In this document: piece after piece, positions 34,833 through 46,915 of the stretch
How the letters are laid out: each line of letters starts with the position of its first letter
Numbering within the stretch: position 1 is the stretch's first letter
DNA from: Sorex araneus
Lineage: Eukaryota > Chordata > Mammalia > Eulipotyphla > Soricidae
Assembly: GCF_027595985.1 (NCBI RefSeq)
Contig: NC_073305.1
Coordinates: 24,580,028 to 24,644,027, forward strand
DNA: 64,000 nt
Direction of reading: 5' to 3'
Notes under the pieces: model-generated
Seen by the model: only the letters and a program-made list of their open reading frames with translations
The model's database searches: none
What the model was told of the DNA's origin: nothing
Program-made: the position numbers and the translations under genes

Positions 34833-36819
34833 TTTAGGAAACTTGCCCAATGCATGCAATCATTTGCTTTTTTATTAATTTTCACATCCCTTCTATCTCT
34901 TCTCGCTGTCATCTTCTAGTTTAGTTTTAGACTACTCTTCTATCCTATTTGTTCTTTTGTCCATCTGGACTAAGCTAATGCGGCTTCATAAGTGACTGAA
35001 ATCCCTCGTCTGGACTGAGCTCCTTTTAATATATTTCAGTATCTGTCTTTCAAGCTCTCTGCTCCATCAAATCTTTTCTGCTTTGCTACACATAAAAGTA
35101 ATCCCACTTCTTGGCAATTCTTTCTTTTCTCACAGTATCACTGGTACACGCACTGACTTACGTGCATTACTTTGCTGTAATTGGTGTAGTTGCTCACCTT
35201 TACCTTGTTAGATTGCTCCTTCCTTACTCTGTTCCCTCATGGGTCTAACTCAGTGCTTTGGTTGTGGAAGGGGCTCAGAATTGAATCGGAACTGAACTGA
35301 ATTGAATAAACTATCCATTTATGAAATAATTTGCTTTAGAGTTGCCAGAATTAAATGGCCATTCCAGTGGCAATATTACTCTAACTCACTAATATCATTT
35401 GATCCACTGAGGAGCTAGTTAATTAAGTAGGTGGATTAAAAATATAATCTGCAAGAGGAAGAATGTTTTGGCAGGAACCCATACAGTATTTTTTTGTAAA
35501 GCATTATAATCGCTGAGCTTTCCTCTTGCTTTCTACCTAAAATAGCAACAACTCTGCATATGACTTTTGATGGCTGTCTTAGGAATACAAGATCATACAC
35601 CTGTGTGCCAGATGTGCTCTTCATCTCATGTACTACCCCAGTCCATCTGCAAAGCATACCCCATGCTGGCTCCTTTCTATGGGAGAAGGGGCATTAGTCC
35701 CCAGCCTTTTTACATGAGAGGTTCCCTGGTGTTTGTCTGTTTTCCTTAACTTAAAACCCCTTTCATTGAATTTCAATGTCTTGGGTGACCTTTGCCAACA
35801 CAGGAGGCCTTAGTCCTTTTGCTTATCAGTGAATTTGCTTTTTCCTCTGAGTGTTTGATTTTTGCCTCACCCTTTTTTGACTTGCATCACCACTTGTGAG
35901 AGTGCTGTTTGTTCTTCTGTAGCCAAAGAGCCACATCAGCATCAAGGTAGTTAATAGCTGATCAGATCCTCAGGATTTCTGTGAGGTGCCTGGAAAGTGA
36001 CATCTGATATTGAATGTAGCTGTAGCTGGGATGAATGGGTTTCCATAACGAATGGGCCAGCATTGATGGGCACTGGGGACAGGATAGCTTTGTGATCTTC
36101 TTTGTTTCTGCAAGAATGCCTCTGCAACTGAATCTAGCCCATTTCTATGCCAATGTGCTAATAGTTGTGGAATCTCATTCATCTCAACAGAGGCCAGTTA
36201 GCCCGGGAATCCCATCTGTTTGAGTAAATGCAGTAAAATGTCATGGAAATGTGGCCATTCATTCACATTGCCACTGAGAACGTTCTCACTGTTAATTCCC
36301 CTTTATTTTAAGTGACTCCAATCACACAAATTCTTATACCAACTTCAAAAAAGAAAATGGTGTCTGGTGTTTTCTGTTAATCAAGAAATATTTTAAGTGC
36401 TTATTAACACGAAAATAATTAAATTAGTTTTTTAAAATATAACTGCATACTGAGTATAAATGGAGATGCTCTCATCCCTGAAACAGATTTTTTTAAATGC
36501 TTCTGCCAGATTTATCTGCCAGATCTTATCATATCATATATATGATAAGATGCCCAAGGCTATGTTTTGGCCTAGAGGAATTTTTAGGCTGATTTTTTTT
36601 TTATTCTTGAAAATAGAGTTTAAGCAATAGAGCAACAACATGAATCTTAACAGGAACAGGGGTAGCAGAGGTGCTCTTTCTTACAGATTGCTGCAAAGAC
36701 ACAATAGTCAAAGAATCCAATTGGATTCCTGGCCAGTTGACCAGCAGAAATGCTGGAGCCTGTCTAGGTAAAAATTATTGAAAGTATTTTTCAAATCACA
36801 GAAAGTAGAAATCATGATC
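34833..36819. other. Unique block; possible L2 remnant near 35180-35310
   Basis: About 2 kb without SINEs. A cttactctgttccctcatg segment recalls L2 but is not decisive. No exon supported. Confidence 0.4.
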
Positions 36820-37003
36820 ATGGGGTCTTGAGCTACAGTACAGTGCAGAGAGTGCTTAGCTGGCACGCAGCTTACCCAGGTTGGACCCCCAACACCCCAT
36901 GGGGTCCCGCTAGCAACTCGAAGGGTATTTCCTGAGTGGAGAGACAGGAGTACCCCCTGAGCATCTCCAGGAATGCCTGCCCTCTCTCTCAAAAAAAAAA
37001 AAA
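36820..37003 (+). mobile_element. Old shrew SINE, A-tailed type
   Basis: gggtcttgagctacagtac head, ggcacgcagcttaccc, caccccatggggtccc, cctgagcatctccaggaatg and a 13-base A run. Confidence 0.85.
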
Positions 37004-37217
37004 GTAAAAAGAAGAATTATGATCATTTTCATAGATTTCTGAGTTCCCAAAGAAATTTCCTAAATTTCTATTTCCAGATCAAGAAGTTTGACCTTCACCA
37101 AAAAATACAAGTCTGAATACTGTTTAGAAGACCCTCCTCCACTGTGGAAGGTTTTCTAATCTTTTTCCTTCTCTTAAAGCTTCTTCTGAAAGTAAAAATT
37201 GAAAAAAATAGAATATA

Positions 37218-37398
37218 AGGGACTGAAGAGATAACACAGGGATTTGGGTGCTTGCCTTGGAAACAGACAACATAGGTTCCATCTATGGGAACACATATGG
37301 TTCCCTGAGCACTGCCAAGAGTAATACCTGAGCACAAAGCCTGGAGTACATCCTGAGCACAGTTGGGTGAAGACCAAACACTCATCTTACCCCAGCAA
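37218..37398 (+). mobile_element. Old shrew SINE, A-tailed type
   Basis: agggactgaagagataac head, gtgcttgccttgg, catatggttccctgagcac, tcctgagcacagttggg. Confidence 0.85.
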
Positions 37399-37576
37399 AA
37401 TGGGTGCATTTAAGCATTTATCTGATATAGAGGCACTGGTGAATACCATAGGAGGCAACAAATTATTTGAAATATACATATATAATGTGTTTTGAGCATT
37501 AACTTACTTTCATCAGATATAATTGAAGTTATCATGGACTCAATCATGTTAAGACTGGCAGACTCACTTATGTTTC

Positions 37577-37735
37577 CTATGTATCAGTCATAGTTCTAAC
37601 TCATTTATATACATGGAGTTATTTGGTTCTTGTCACAAAGTCAGTACTGATAAAATTCCCATTTTATCAATCAGAAAATTGAGACTCACTGAAATTGAAA
37701 CTTTACCCTTTGTCTTCATTTTAGTTTTACATCTT
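37577..37735 (-). mobile_element. MIR SINE relic, antisense
   Basis: cctatgtatcagtcatag, ttcccattttatcaatcag and aaaattgagactcactg in the order of a reverse MIR. Confidence 0.7.
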
Positions 37736-38336
37736 CATTTGCAAGACATGGAATCACAGAGAAATATGCCTACCACTTTTAATCAAACAGGCCAGAACTT
37801 AATGTAGGAGATTATTGTTTATCACAAATATCTTTAAATTGACATATGTTAACTTCAAAAGTGTGGATAGCTTGACATTGAAAGAAAACAGTAGTTGATA
37901 AATGATAATTTACAAATAAAATGTTTGCATAACTGAGTTAAATGCTTTAAACATAAATACATAAACAACTCAGAAACATCATAGTTCATGCATGGTCAGA
38001 AAGAACTGCCAAGATATTACATCATTGCTTCATTTTCCTTTTATTTTCTTTTTTAAATTATTTTTGGTCCACACCAGCTGGGCATTGCTTTCTTTTCTTA
38101 CAAACTCCCCAGCTCCTATTGCTAATCTAGAATTGAGCACACTATTTTCCCTATTTCTCATACTGCCACCTTATAGGGGATATAAAGCAATCAAGTTCCA
38201 ATTATTACAATACTGTGATTATTAATATGGTAGTCATTAAAAATATTATTTTGTTATTATTATGATTGGGAGGAAGAGGATCAACAAAGCTACTCTGAGA
38301 CAATACAATACCTGCTGGCATCAAACCCAGTTCTTT
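37736..38336. other. Unique sequence ending in an old SINE-like target
   Basis: The last ~50 bases (acaatacctgctggcatcaaaccc) look like an old antisense SINE piece that served as L1 target; no exon. Confidence 0.35.
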
Positions 38337-38747
38337 TTTTTTTTTAATAATTTATTTATTTTTAATTAGTGAATCACCGTGAGGGTACAGTTACAGATTT
38401 ATACACTTTTGTGCTTATACTTCCCTCATACAAAGTTCGGGAACCCATCCCTTCACCAGTGCCCATTCTCCACCACCCGTAAACCCAGCGTCCCTCCCAC
38501 CCTCCCCAATCCCATCTCCCCCCCACCACACCCTGCCACTGTGGCAAGGCATTCCCTTCTGTTCTCTCTCTCTAATTAGCTGTTGTGGTTTGCAATAAAG
38601 GTGTTGAGTGGCCGCTGTGCTCAGTCTCTAGCCCTCATTCAGCCCGCAACTCCCTTCCCCCACATGGCCTTCAACTACAATGTAGTTGGTGATCGCTTCT
38701 CTGAGTTGCCCTTTCCCCGGAACGTGAGGCCAGCCTCGAAGCCATGG
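38337..38747 (-). mobile_element. L1-type 3' end, antisense, young, perfect target duplication
   Basis: 411-bp 5'-truncated insertion: T-rich left end, ttagtgaatcaccgtgagg, cccttcaccagtgcccattc and a GC-richer right part. Flanked by caaacccagttcttt at 38322-38336 and 38748-38762. Nearly identical to the + copy at 6409-6681, including a shared 66-codon frame that differs at one residue, which marks recent activity. Confidence 0.9.
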
Positions 38748-38869
38748 CAAACCCAGTTCTTTACCTGTTCACCTGATCCATATCCTTGTCATCTAACAAA
38801 ATACTCTTGTTCTCATCCCACAGCTAGAATTCTCACCACTGTTATAGTTCAACGTAGACTCTTCTCTGT

Positions 38870-38955
38870 AAGATCTAACTCAACAGTAGAGCGTTTGCCA
38901 TGCATAAGCAAGACCCAGGCCTACTGCCCAGCACCCCAAAACAAAAGACAAAACA
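38870..38955 (+). mobile_element. Shrew SINE fragment
   Basis: caacagtagagcgtttgcc, gcataagcaagacccaggc, cccagcaccccaaaac: head followed directly by an A-rich tail. Confidence 0.45.
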
Positions 38956-38959
38956 AGAT

Positions 38960-39433
38960 TTTTTCTATATGAAAATGAGTCCTTTTTTTCCTGCATAGTT
39001 TCTTTTATTATTATTATTATTATGTAGGAGCACTGCTATATATTCAGCCATTGATTAAGCTATTGAATTAGGCATGAATTCCACATTGCTTTTTTTTTAA
39101 TTTTTTAACTTTATAAGTTAGTTCTGCCATACTAACTTATAAAAGTATGGTAGGATAAGTGGAATGTTCTTTCAGTTTAGAGTAGGCAGGACGAGGATCC
39201 AGACAAAAGGGATGGTAATAGAACACGATCAGCAATAGTGGAGGGTTGGAAATAATTTGGTTTTAGGAAGGAGAGAGCAGGTTGCTAAAGAACATACGTA
39301 GGAGACCAAGGGGAACATGGCTTGTGTGAACAGCCCAGGCACTGTGGGTCTTTAGTCAGAGCAGAGGGGATAAGAAATGTCTGGGGTGTGGATCTGGGTT
39401 GCAGGAACGGGAGAGATACTGTTTTGTTTTGGG
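38960..39433. other. Unique sequence
   Basis: Contains a short TTA run at 39005-39023; no exon or element. Confidence 0.4.
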
Positions 39434-39623
39434 TTTTTTTTTTTTTTTTTGCTTTTTGGGTCACACCCAGCGATGCTCAGGGGTTACTCCTGGCTTTGCA
39501 CTCAGGAATTACTCCTGGCGGTGCTTGGGGGACCATATGGGATGTATGGGATGCCGGGGATCGAACCCGGGTCGGCCGCGTGCAAGGCAAACGCCCTACC
39601 CGCTGTGCTATCGCTCCGGCCCC
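39434..39623 (-). mobile_element. Shrew SINE, A-tailed type, antisense, very young
   Basis: Nearly consensus throughout: T-run, gggtcacacccagcgatgc, gaccatatgggatg, ggatcgaacccgggtcggcc, gtgctatcgctccggcccc. ttgttttgttttt-like flanks may be the target duplication. CpGs are largely intact, which marks recent insertion. Confidence 0.97.
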
Positions 39624-39907
39624 TTGTTTTGTTTTTTGTTTGTTTGTCCTGACAGGTCTCAGGAGGACAAATCTGGTCAGCTGTCAGCAAGCCAGGCTCC
39701 CTTTCCACTTGTACTATTGCTTTGATTATGAAGCAAGATAGTGTTAATTTCACTTGACATTAACTTGAGTTTGAAATTAGCTTGAATTTGACATAGGACA
39801 GTTATTTACACACTTTCCTTCAACTTTTTGTACCATAAGAGCTAAATTATTTCACCGATTTAATCTAATACTGGTTGCTCATGAGTTTTATGAAATGGAT
39901 TATATAT

Positions 39908-40158
39908 AGGGACTGAAGTTAGTGATAGCACAGCAGGTAGGGCTTTTGCCTTGTACACCGCTGACCTGGGTTTGATTCTTCTGTCCCTCTCAGAGAGCCT
40001 GGCAAGGTACCAAGAGTATCCCGCCCACACGGCAGAGCCTGGCAAGCTACCCGTGACATATTCAATATGCCATAAATGGTAACAACAAGTCGCACAATTA
40101 CTGGTGCCCACTCAAGCAAATTGATGAACAATGGGACGGCATTGCTACAGTGCTATAA
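39908..40158 (+). mobile_element. Shrew SINE, A-tail-less type
   Basis: agggactgaagttagtgatag head, gagtatcccgcccacac, caatatgccataaatgg, attactggtgcccactc, tail ctacagtgctataag; no poly(A). Confidence 0.95.
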
Positions 40159-40159
40159 G

Positions 40160-41400
40160 TTAATTTACAATGTTTCATTACACTCAATATTCAAACACCA
40201 ATCCCTCTGCCTTCCCTCCACCAAATTCAGGATGTTTCTATCCCAAACCCCAATTCCTGTCACAAAACACAATTGAAGTAATATATTTCATATTGTCTGT
40301 TATAAAGAACTGCTGAACACGCTTACATAAAAGTGTTCATATAGGAAACAGTGTGAAGATTGTTCAATTTTGGCAGGAACCATTAAGACATTCTATAGGA
40401 TATCATTAACATGTTGTTAAAGTTTGGGTGGTATGAGCTTTGGTATGCATATCTGAAAATATGTATATATACATATATATGTATATTTCCCTCTGTGATT
40501 TGTTGCCTACTATCTGAACCCCATCAAATGTGGCATGGTAATTATGGAGAATGGGTAGCGAGTGTTTTATGATGTGTTGTGCAGCCGCTTTTGAAGCCTC
40601 ATAGTCCAGGGACATGTTTACTCAAAAGTGAGGCTCAGCCCAAGCGTGTGGGGAGCAGCCTTGAGTATGACGGCAGTTGGGTTGTGGAGGTCTTTGGCTG
40701 CCGGAGCTGGGTTCCTTGGGGTGGAGAGGGCTCTCACCCACCCCACTCTAGGGTACCCCGTGTGAAACAGCCTGGCACGGAGTCCGATGGATGGCGTGGT
40801 TATAGGGGCTTCATGTTATGCTCCCTTTCAGGAGAAGCAGCTATGTGATCTGGATGGTGGCCAATGACGAGATTATCTGGCGCTGGCAGGAGGTGGCTTA
40901 TGGGCGTGACCCCTCGGTCGCCAGAGATTAGGGAAAGCAGGCATAGGATCTCCACTCCTGGCCCCATTGGGCCCAGAGTCCAAGGGCACAAAGTTCCACA
41001 TTACCTGGGTTCTGTACTACTTCACTCATACATGAGGCTCGGCCCGAGCACATGGGGAGCAGCCTTGAGTGTGGCATGGGTTCCTGCCTACATCTGCGCT
41101 ACAGGCCCTAACTGCATCTTTTGATCTCTTCTGAGATTTATGGGTCTCTGAATTAAGGCCAATAAATTAGCTTGTATAGCTGAGCCAGAAGTGGTTTGTG
41201 GGTGTGTCTCCCACATACCTAACTTTTGGTCACTTAATTTCTTGGTAAACTTGACCCCAAGTTGTTGGGGTCTGGCCAAAGCCACAGCAGCAATTTTGGG
41301 GTACCTGGAAATCTGAAGGCACCATCAGGCTGTTAATATACTCACCCCACAGGTACAGGTTGACCTGCTGTTATCATCATACCCCCACCTGCAAAGTTTA
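40160..41400 (-). mobile_element. Antisense L1-type 3' end with a GC-richer block
   Basis: The left part (aacaccaatccctctgcc, ccttccctccaccaa) matches the other antisense L1-like ends. It continues into a GC-richer block (about 40560-41300) that I take to be L1 3' UTR or attached sequence. A ~60-bp segment with ggggagcagccttgagt at 40651 recurs at 41055 as a direct repeat. Frames of 86-95 codons here lack homology. The right boundary is a guess. Confidence 0.5.
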
Positions 41401-41554
41401 TCTTTAAAAAACACTGTATATCTATGTTAATTGTGTGACTAACAATCATGGTATCTTTTGAATTTTTAATTTGCCTTTCAGTCAAGTATTAGTTTATTGA
41501 GAATGATAACAACCTTTCATCCTTGGAATAGATTTTAAAAATAAAATAAAATAA

Positions 41555-41667
41555 AAAAGAGGCAGTTGCCTTAATGGAGCTGACCCCTGTTTGAATGATA
41601 GATCCCTAAGCACAGGTTCAGGAGTAATGCCTGAGCACAGCAGGGTGTGTTCCAAAAGTAGTCTCAG

Positions 41668-41668
<1 letters not shown>
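41555..41668 (+). mobile_element. Shrew SINE fragment, A-tailed type
   Basis: gccttaatggagctgacccc, tccctaagcacaggttcag, gagtaatgcctgagcac; its 3' end runs into a TC microsatellite. Confidence 0.65.

Positions 41669-41722
<54 letters not shown>
41669..41722 (+). repeat. (TC)n microsatellite
   Basis: About 26 CT units; long Arg/Glu and Ser/Leu frames across it are artefacts. Confidence 0.97.
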
Positions 41723-41725
<3 letters not shown>

Positions 41726-42950
41726 CAAACAACATCTAGTCCGTAAGGGAAGGAGATCCTGGGAATCAAAAATAAAATGATTATGTTTATGTAACCAGTA
41801 ACTGTTAGTCTGGTCATATTAGATACTTCCAAATTTCAATGCCTTTGTACAATGCCAATTTATTTCTCACTAATGTCAGAGTTTACTGTCATTGCTACAT
41901 CTGCACCACAAACCCAGGTACCTCCGTTAAGTGGAACACCTCCACTACTTCTGAGGTAACCAGCTTTCTGAGATCACCAGCTTTTTCTTCTGGACCTTCT
42001 GCCTCCTGCCCGCAATTACTGGGAGAGAACTTGAAGGATTCCACATGAAGCTTGGGAAACCAGGCCTGGAGGTGGCACATATCGTGTCCACCCACGTTCC
42101 ACAGTGCAAACCTCAGTCTCATGCCCCCACCTAATTGCAGGGGAAGTTGGGAAATATTGTCTGGCTGTGTAACTAGAAGGAAAAGGAAATGGGATTTGGC
42201 AAGAGACTAACAGTTGCTCTGCCGCATTACCTCCAGTGGTGTTCTCTTCCAAAATACTTCCAAAAGTATTCCAAAAGTGTCTTGAATAATAGCAACAGAA
42301 TGTGGATATGTTGTTGAGCCACTTGTGCTGCTTTAAAGGAAAGGTGTCCCTGGGAAGTGTATTATGGAAGATTTTGGGGTTTGTATTTGATCCACTTTGT
42401 CTATGTGATTCCTTGAGATCAGTTAAGTAAAGCTATAGTATTGAGATCTGTCTTCTTTGATCTACCAGCCATCCTTTAGGAAATTTTCTGACGGGCAGAT
42501 AGGGATTCTAGGTTGGCCAGGGGCATCACACAACAAACTGACAAATCTTCAGCAAAAGAAAACATTGGAATGGGCTAAAACAAAGAAAATGAAAGGGTAT
42601 TCCCTAGAGTAGGCAACCAAAGTGAGTGTTCAAATGAGACTAGCATTTTATTGTTGTTGTTTTTCTTGTTTTTTTTTTCACCATATTGGAATAAAACAGT
42701 TACTTAAGACATATTTTTAAATATAAAAAATGGAGGTTGCCACCTGTGTTTTCCTTTCCTTTTCAATCTGTTGAGAATCTCAGATTGGATCATTAATAGA
42801 GTGAAGATTATTTTTCTTTTAAGGACTCGGGTGATGTTCCAAGAAATTATTAATATTCAAAAGAGAAAGGGTCAAGGAAAAAGAGTGTTGGCATATAAAA
42901 AGAGGAAAGGATCTGAGCTTTAATTAGTATTTTTCTGGTAAGTTAAAATA
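41723..42950. other. Unique non-coding sequence
   Basis: 1.2 kb; moderately GC-rich around 41880-42250, with no splice-bounded open frame that I recognise. Confidence 0.4.
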
Positions 42951-43123
42951 ATTTTTTTTTGCTTTTTTGGGTCACACCCAGCAATGCTCAGGGGTTATTC
43001 TAGCTCTGCACTCAGGAATTACTCCTGGTGGTGCTTGGGGACTATATGGGATGCTAGGTATCGAACCTGGGTTGGCCGCTTGCAAGACAAATGCCCTACC
43101 GGCTGTGCCATCTCTCCAGTCCC
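42951..43123 (-). mobile_element. Shrew SINE, A-tailed type, antisense
   Basis: T-run, gggtcacacccagcaatgctc, gactatatgggatgctagg, gttggccgcttgcaagac, gccatctctccagtccc. Confidence 0.95.
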
Positions 43124-43154
43124 AAGTTTAAAATTATTTAACCTATTTAAATGT

Positions 43155-43232
43155 TTTAGGGTGCTGGGGATTGAATCCAGGGCATCACACATGCAAAGCA
43201 TATTTTATATCTCTTAACTACACCCTTGGTTC
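43155..43232 (-). mobile_element. tRNA-derived SINE fragment, antisense
   Basis: gtgctggggattgaatccag and cacatgcaaagcatatttta resemble the head half of a tRNA-derived SINE in reverse. Confidence 0.45.
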
Positions 43233-43329
43233 TGAGCTATTTTAAGTAAAAAATATGAAATACAGAACAGTATTGAAAAAATATATAGTATATAAACATG
43301 CAGGTTAATAAAGTTTTTCAAATAGACAC

Positions 43330-44129
43330 AGAATTTCCTAGCATCCCCCCAAATCTCCTTGTTTCTTCTTTATAACTTTCTACGCTCTCCACATAACCAT
43401 AATTCTGACTTTTGTAGAAATAATTTCTTTCTCTATGCTCATTTACTATCTAAGTATTGGCTCTTGGAAAATTCAATTTTGTCTGTTTCTGATGTTTAGG
43501 TAAATGAGACCATATAGTATATTCTCTTTCATGTCTGGGGATTTGTCTCATTACAATATAAGATTCACCCCTGTTTCAGCATATATTTTACTTATTTTCA
43601 TTACTAAATAGTATTCCATTACATTTTTTTGGTCAAAGTTAGGCTTGTTTCCATTTTGAACTATTATAAATAATGCTAGGAACATTCTTATACAAGTTTC
43701 TTTATATGAAGAGACTTTTCTTTCTAAAAAAGATGAAATTGCTAGAATATAGAGTTTGTACATTTTCCATTTTAGTCAGCTTCATCAATCTGGTTTGCAA
43801 AGTGAATATTCCTAATTGTGCATTCATGAAAAGTATGTGAAACCTCATTTCTCACATCCTTACCAACATAGACAGATTAGTTTATTTAATGATGAACATT
43901 CTGGTAAGTCCACAATGCCATCTCACTTTGGTTTTATTTTTCTTCCACTGAACACTAACAGAGTTTATAATCCTAGGATATCTATTGGAAGTTTTCATTT
44001 GTCACTTGCTTGTGTAGTCTTGTATATATGTCTTCTCTTAAACTCTGTCTTTTCTTTAAGTTGATTTATAGGAGATTTTTGCTTATTCTGAATATAAGTT
44101 CTTTGCTGATTATGTGTTTATAAACACCT
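43330..44129 (-). mobile_element. L1 3' region, antisense, old
   Basis: actaaatagtattccattac, ataaataatgctaggaac and cctcatttctcacatcc are complements of L1 3' segments in the expected order. Boundaries approximate. Confidence 0.7.
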
Positions 44130-44217
44130 TTTTCCACCATATATAGTACCAGGGATCAAACCTGGCTCAACTGCATTGACCAAATGCCCTGCATGCTGTC
44201 TTATATCTCTGGCCCTC
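44130..44217 (-). mobile_element. Shrew SINE fragment, antisense
   Basis: agtaccagggatcaaacctgg, gaccaaatgccctgcatg, atctctggccc. Confidence 0.65.
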
Positions 44218-44255
44218 CTTTTTACTTTTACTAGTCTTCCAACTATTAGGGTTCT

Positions 44256-44403
44256 GTTTTTGTTTGGGGGTCATAACTAGTGATGCTCGGGGGGTTACTC
44301 CTGGCTCTACTCCTGGTGGTTCTCAGGGGATGCTAGGGATTGAACCCAGTTCAGCCGCATGCAAAACAAAATGCCCTACCCACTATACTATCACTCAGTC
44401 CCA
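44256..44403 (-). mobile_element. Shrew SINE, A-tailed type, antisense
   Basis: gggggtcataactagtgatgc, gttactcctggctctac, gggattgaacccagttcagc, atcactcagtccc; small internal deletion. Confidence 0.88.
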
Positions 44404-44705
44404 GAATATATATATTTTTAGAGACTTATTATTCACTACACAAATATGCATAATGTTTTTGATTTGATACATTAATGCATATCTATTTATACTCTATAGA
44501 TACATATTATAGAGTATTTATTATATTATATAATTACTATATAAACCTTGAAGTATAGCTTCACATCTTTGTATGTGTACAAACCTCAACAGACCTACTG
44601 CCCTAGGTTGAGGGCCAAAACTAGTAAATTTTTGATATTAAAAAGTTTAAAAATAAGTACTGAAAATTTTCATTTTGACTTCAAAATCTCTGACAAACAC
44701 AGCCG

Positions 44706-44706
44706 T

Positions 44707-44767
<61 letters not shown>
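44706..44767 (+). repeat. (GT)n microsatellite
   Basis: About 30 GT units with one early interruption. Confidence 0.97.
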
Positions 44768-44772
<5 letters not shown>

Positions 44773-45254
44773 CCCTCCATTTCTTTAACTGCCTCATTGC
44801 ATCCATTTCAGGTTAAATAGCTCTCTCACATATGTCTAGACTCTGGCAATTTTCAGAGAAGCCAGGAAATGACCTTGCATAATTTTCACATGACATAACG
44901 CACAGACAAGAGAGTCAAACCTGTTCAACCCTTTTTCCTTCGGCAGTGGCTTGTGTCCCAACAAAGTCACCACCCTTTTGCATTTCCTCTTCACATTGCT
45001 CACAGGGCCTCTCCTAAATCTCACCCACTCTGAGCCCCGTTTCTGTAGACTGACCTCACTCGCCTTCCCCTGTGCTTTGTTGGTGTTGCAGGAAATTTTG
45101 ATAGCCAGTGCTGAGCATCTTCGGGTTTTTCTCCCTTATGATCTTCTCTGGAATTTTCCCCCAGGGAGGAAAAAATCTATTTTAACAGAACTGTCTACTG
45201 GTCCCAAAATTAGTCATAGTCTCTGTTTATGGCTTTAGTCCTTGACTCCATCCT

Positions 45255-45590
45255 TGAGGGCTCGGAGTAGTTGCTCTGTCAGTTTTCTGTTGCAGCCATC
45301 ACCAATGACAAACTTAGACCATATTCAGCTTATCCATTCAGCCATTGATGGATACTTGGGTTGTTTCAGCTTTGAGGATATTAGGAATAATGCTGGTGTG
45401 CTTAAAAACCACACAGATTTTTCCTCTTCAACTCTGGGGGTCAGAAGTCCACAATCACTGGACTGTAGTTAAAATGTCAGCAGAATTACTTTCTTCTGGA
45501 GCTCTGGGAGAGAATATTTCCTGGCCACTGACCATATTGTTTAGCTTTCACACACTTTCTCTACTTCAAAGCACATTATCCCACATCATC
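45255..45590 (+). mobile_element. Ancient interspersed repeat interrupted by antisense L1
   Basis: tcagttttctgttgcagcc, ggcttaaa-like gtgcttaaaaaccacac, gggggtcagaagtccac and gctctgggagagaat follow a common ancient mammalian repeat that I recognise but cannot name. A piece at about 45325-45400 (tatccattcagccattgatgg, ttgggttgtttc) is L1 in reverse and breaks it. Confidence 0.6.
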
Positions 45591-45692
45591 CCATAACTTT
45601 CTCCCCCCTCCACAACTCTCTCTTTGCCTGCCTCCATTGAGTCACCTGGATAATGGAGGATAATCTCACTATTTCAAAATATTTCCTTTTAG

Positions 45693-45825
45693 GGCTGGAA
45701 ATGTAGGGCACATGCCCTACGTGCGGCACCATATATGGTCCCCAATCCCTGCCAGGAGGAAGCCCTGAGCTCAGAGCTAAAAGAAAGCACTTAGCAATGC
45801 TGTATGTAAACCTCAAACAAATAAC
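45693..45825 (+). mobile_element. Old shrew SINE, A-tailed type
   Basis: agggctggaaatgtagggc head, catgccctacgtgcggc, atatatggtccccaatc, aagccctgagctcagag. Confidence 0.75.
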
Positions 45826-46145
45826 AACAACAATAAAATATGTCAAAATCTTTCCATTTTGATCACATCCCTTACTTCTGGAAGTAACATAATACTTCCA
45901 GATTCCAAGAGAACATAGATGACTCCGGCGCTGTTGGGGTGATTATCTTGCTATTCCAAGGCAGATTTTCTACAGAGACTAAACTTCAAGTCTCCTGTGA
46001 TCTATTCAGTTTTTCCCAATGTGAGCAATACCACACATTTCTCCAGTGTGACAGGGGAACAGATTTACCCAGGAGTGGTGAAAAGGATGGTAGTAGCCTC
46101 CAACACAGTTAAGGATGCTTTCTTAGGCTTAAAGAAGGTGAATTT

Positions 46146-46614
46146 ATTTCTTTTCTTTTTTTTAAATTTTATTGACTCACCGTGAGATGAGACAAGCTTT
46201 CATGTTTGGGTTAGAATCTCACAATGATCAAACACCCATCCCTCCACCAGTGCACATTCCCCACCACCAATATCCCTGGTATATCCCCCCACCTTTCCCA
46301 CCTTCCCCCTGCCTTTATGGCACACAATATTCCCTATACTCTGTCTCTACTTTTGGACATTATAGCTTGCAACACAGACACTGAGAGGTCATCATGTTTG
46401 GTCCATTATCTACTTTCAGCATGCATCTCCCATCCCAACTGGTTCCTCCAGCCATCATTTTCTTAGTGATCCCTTCTCTATCCCACCTGCCTTCTCCCCT
46501 CCACTCATGAAGCAAGCTTCCAGCTATAGGGCAATCCCCCTGGCCCTCGTATCTACCATCCTTGGGTGTCAGCCTTGTGTAATGCTACCCTGCACTCCAC
46601 AAATGAATGTAGTC
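46146..46614 (-). mobile_element. L1-type 3' end, antisense, perfect target duplication
   Basis: 469-bp 5'-truncated copy: T-rich left end, attgactcaccgtgagatg, catccctccaccagtgcac. Flanked by aagaaggtgaattt at 46132-46145 and 46615-46628. Confidence 0.9.
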
Positions 46615-46661
46615 AAGAAGGTGAATTTCTAAACTTGCAAGATAGTAACAAGCTTGCTTAC

Positions 46662-46770
46662 AGGAGGCTGAATCAAGTCCCAGAGTAGCACCAAAAGAGA
46701 TCCCTGAGCACAGAGCCGGAAGTAAGCCCTGAGCACAGTTGATAGTGACCCAGAAACCAAAACAAAACAA
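46662..46770 (+). mobile_element. Shrew SINE fragment, A-tailed type
   Basis: caccaaaagagatccctgag, agagccggaagtaagccctgag, gatagtgacccagaaacc, then A-rich. Confidence 0.8.
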
Positions 46771-46915
46771 GAAGATTTCAATAGACACACTGAGGATTCT
46801 TTTTTTTTTTTCCTGGAAAAGGGTCTATAGGTAAAATAACTTTGGAAATCAGACTGTAAACAATAGAGCCCCCTTCCTGAAAACTCAAATGTTGGAATTC
46901 TAGCTCTCCAGGGAA

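Noticed and set aside
39322-39741. 139-codon open frame and overlapping frames
   Set aside because: Generated by the young antisense SINE at 39434-39623.
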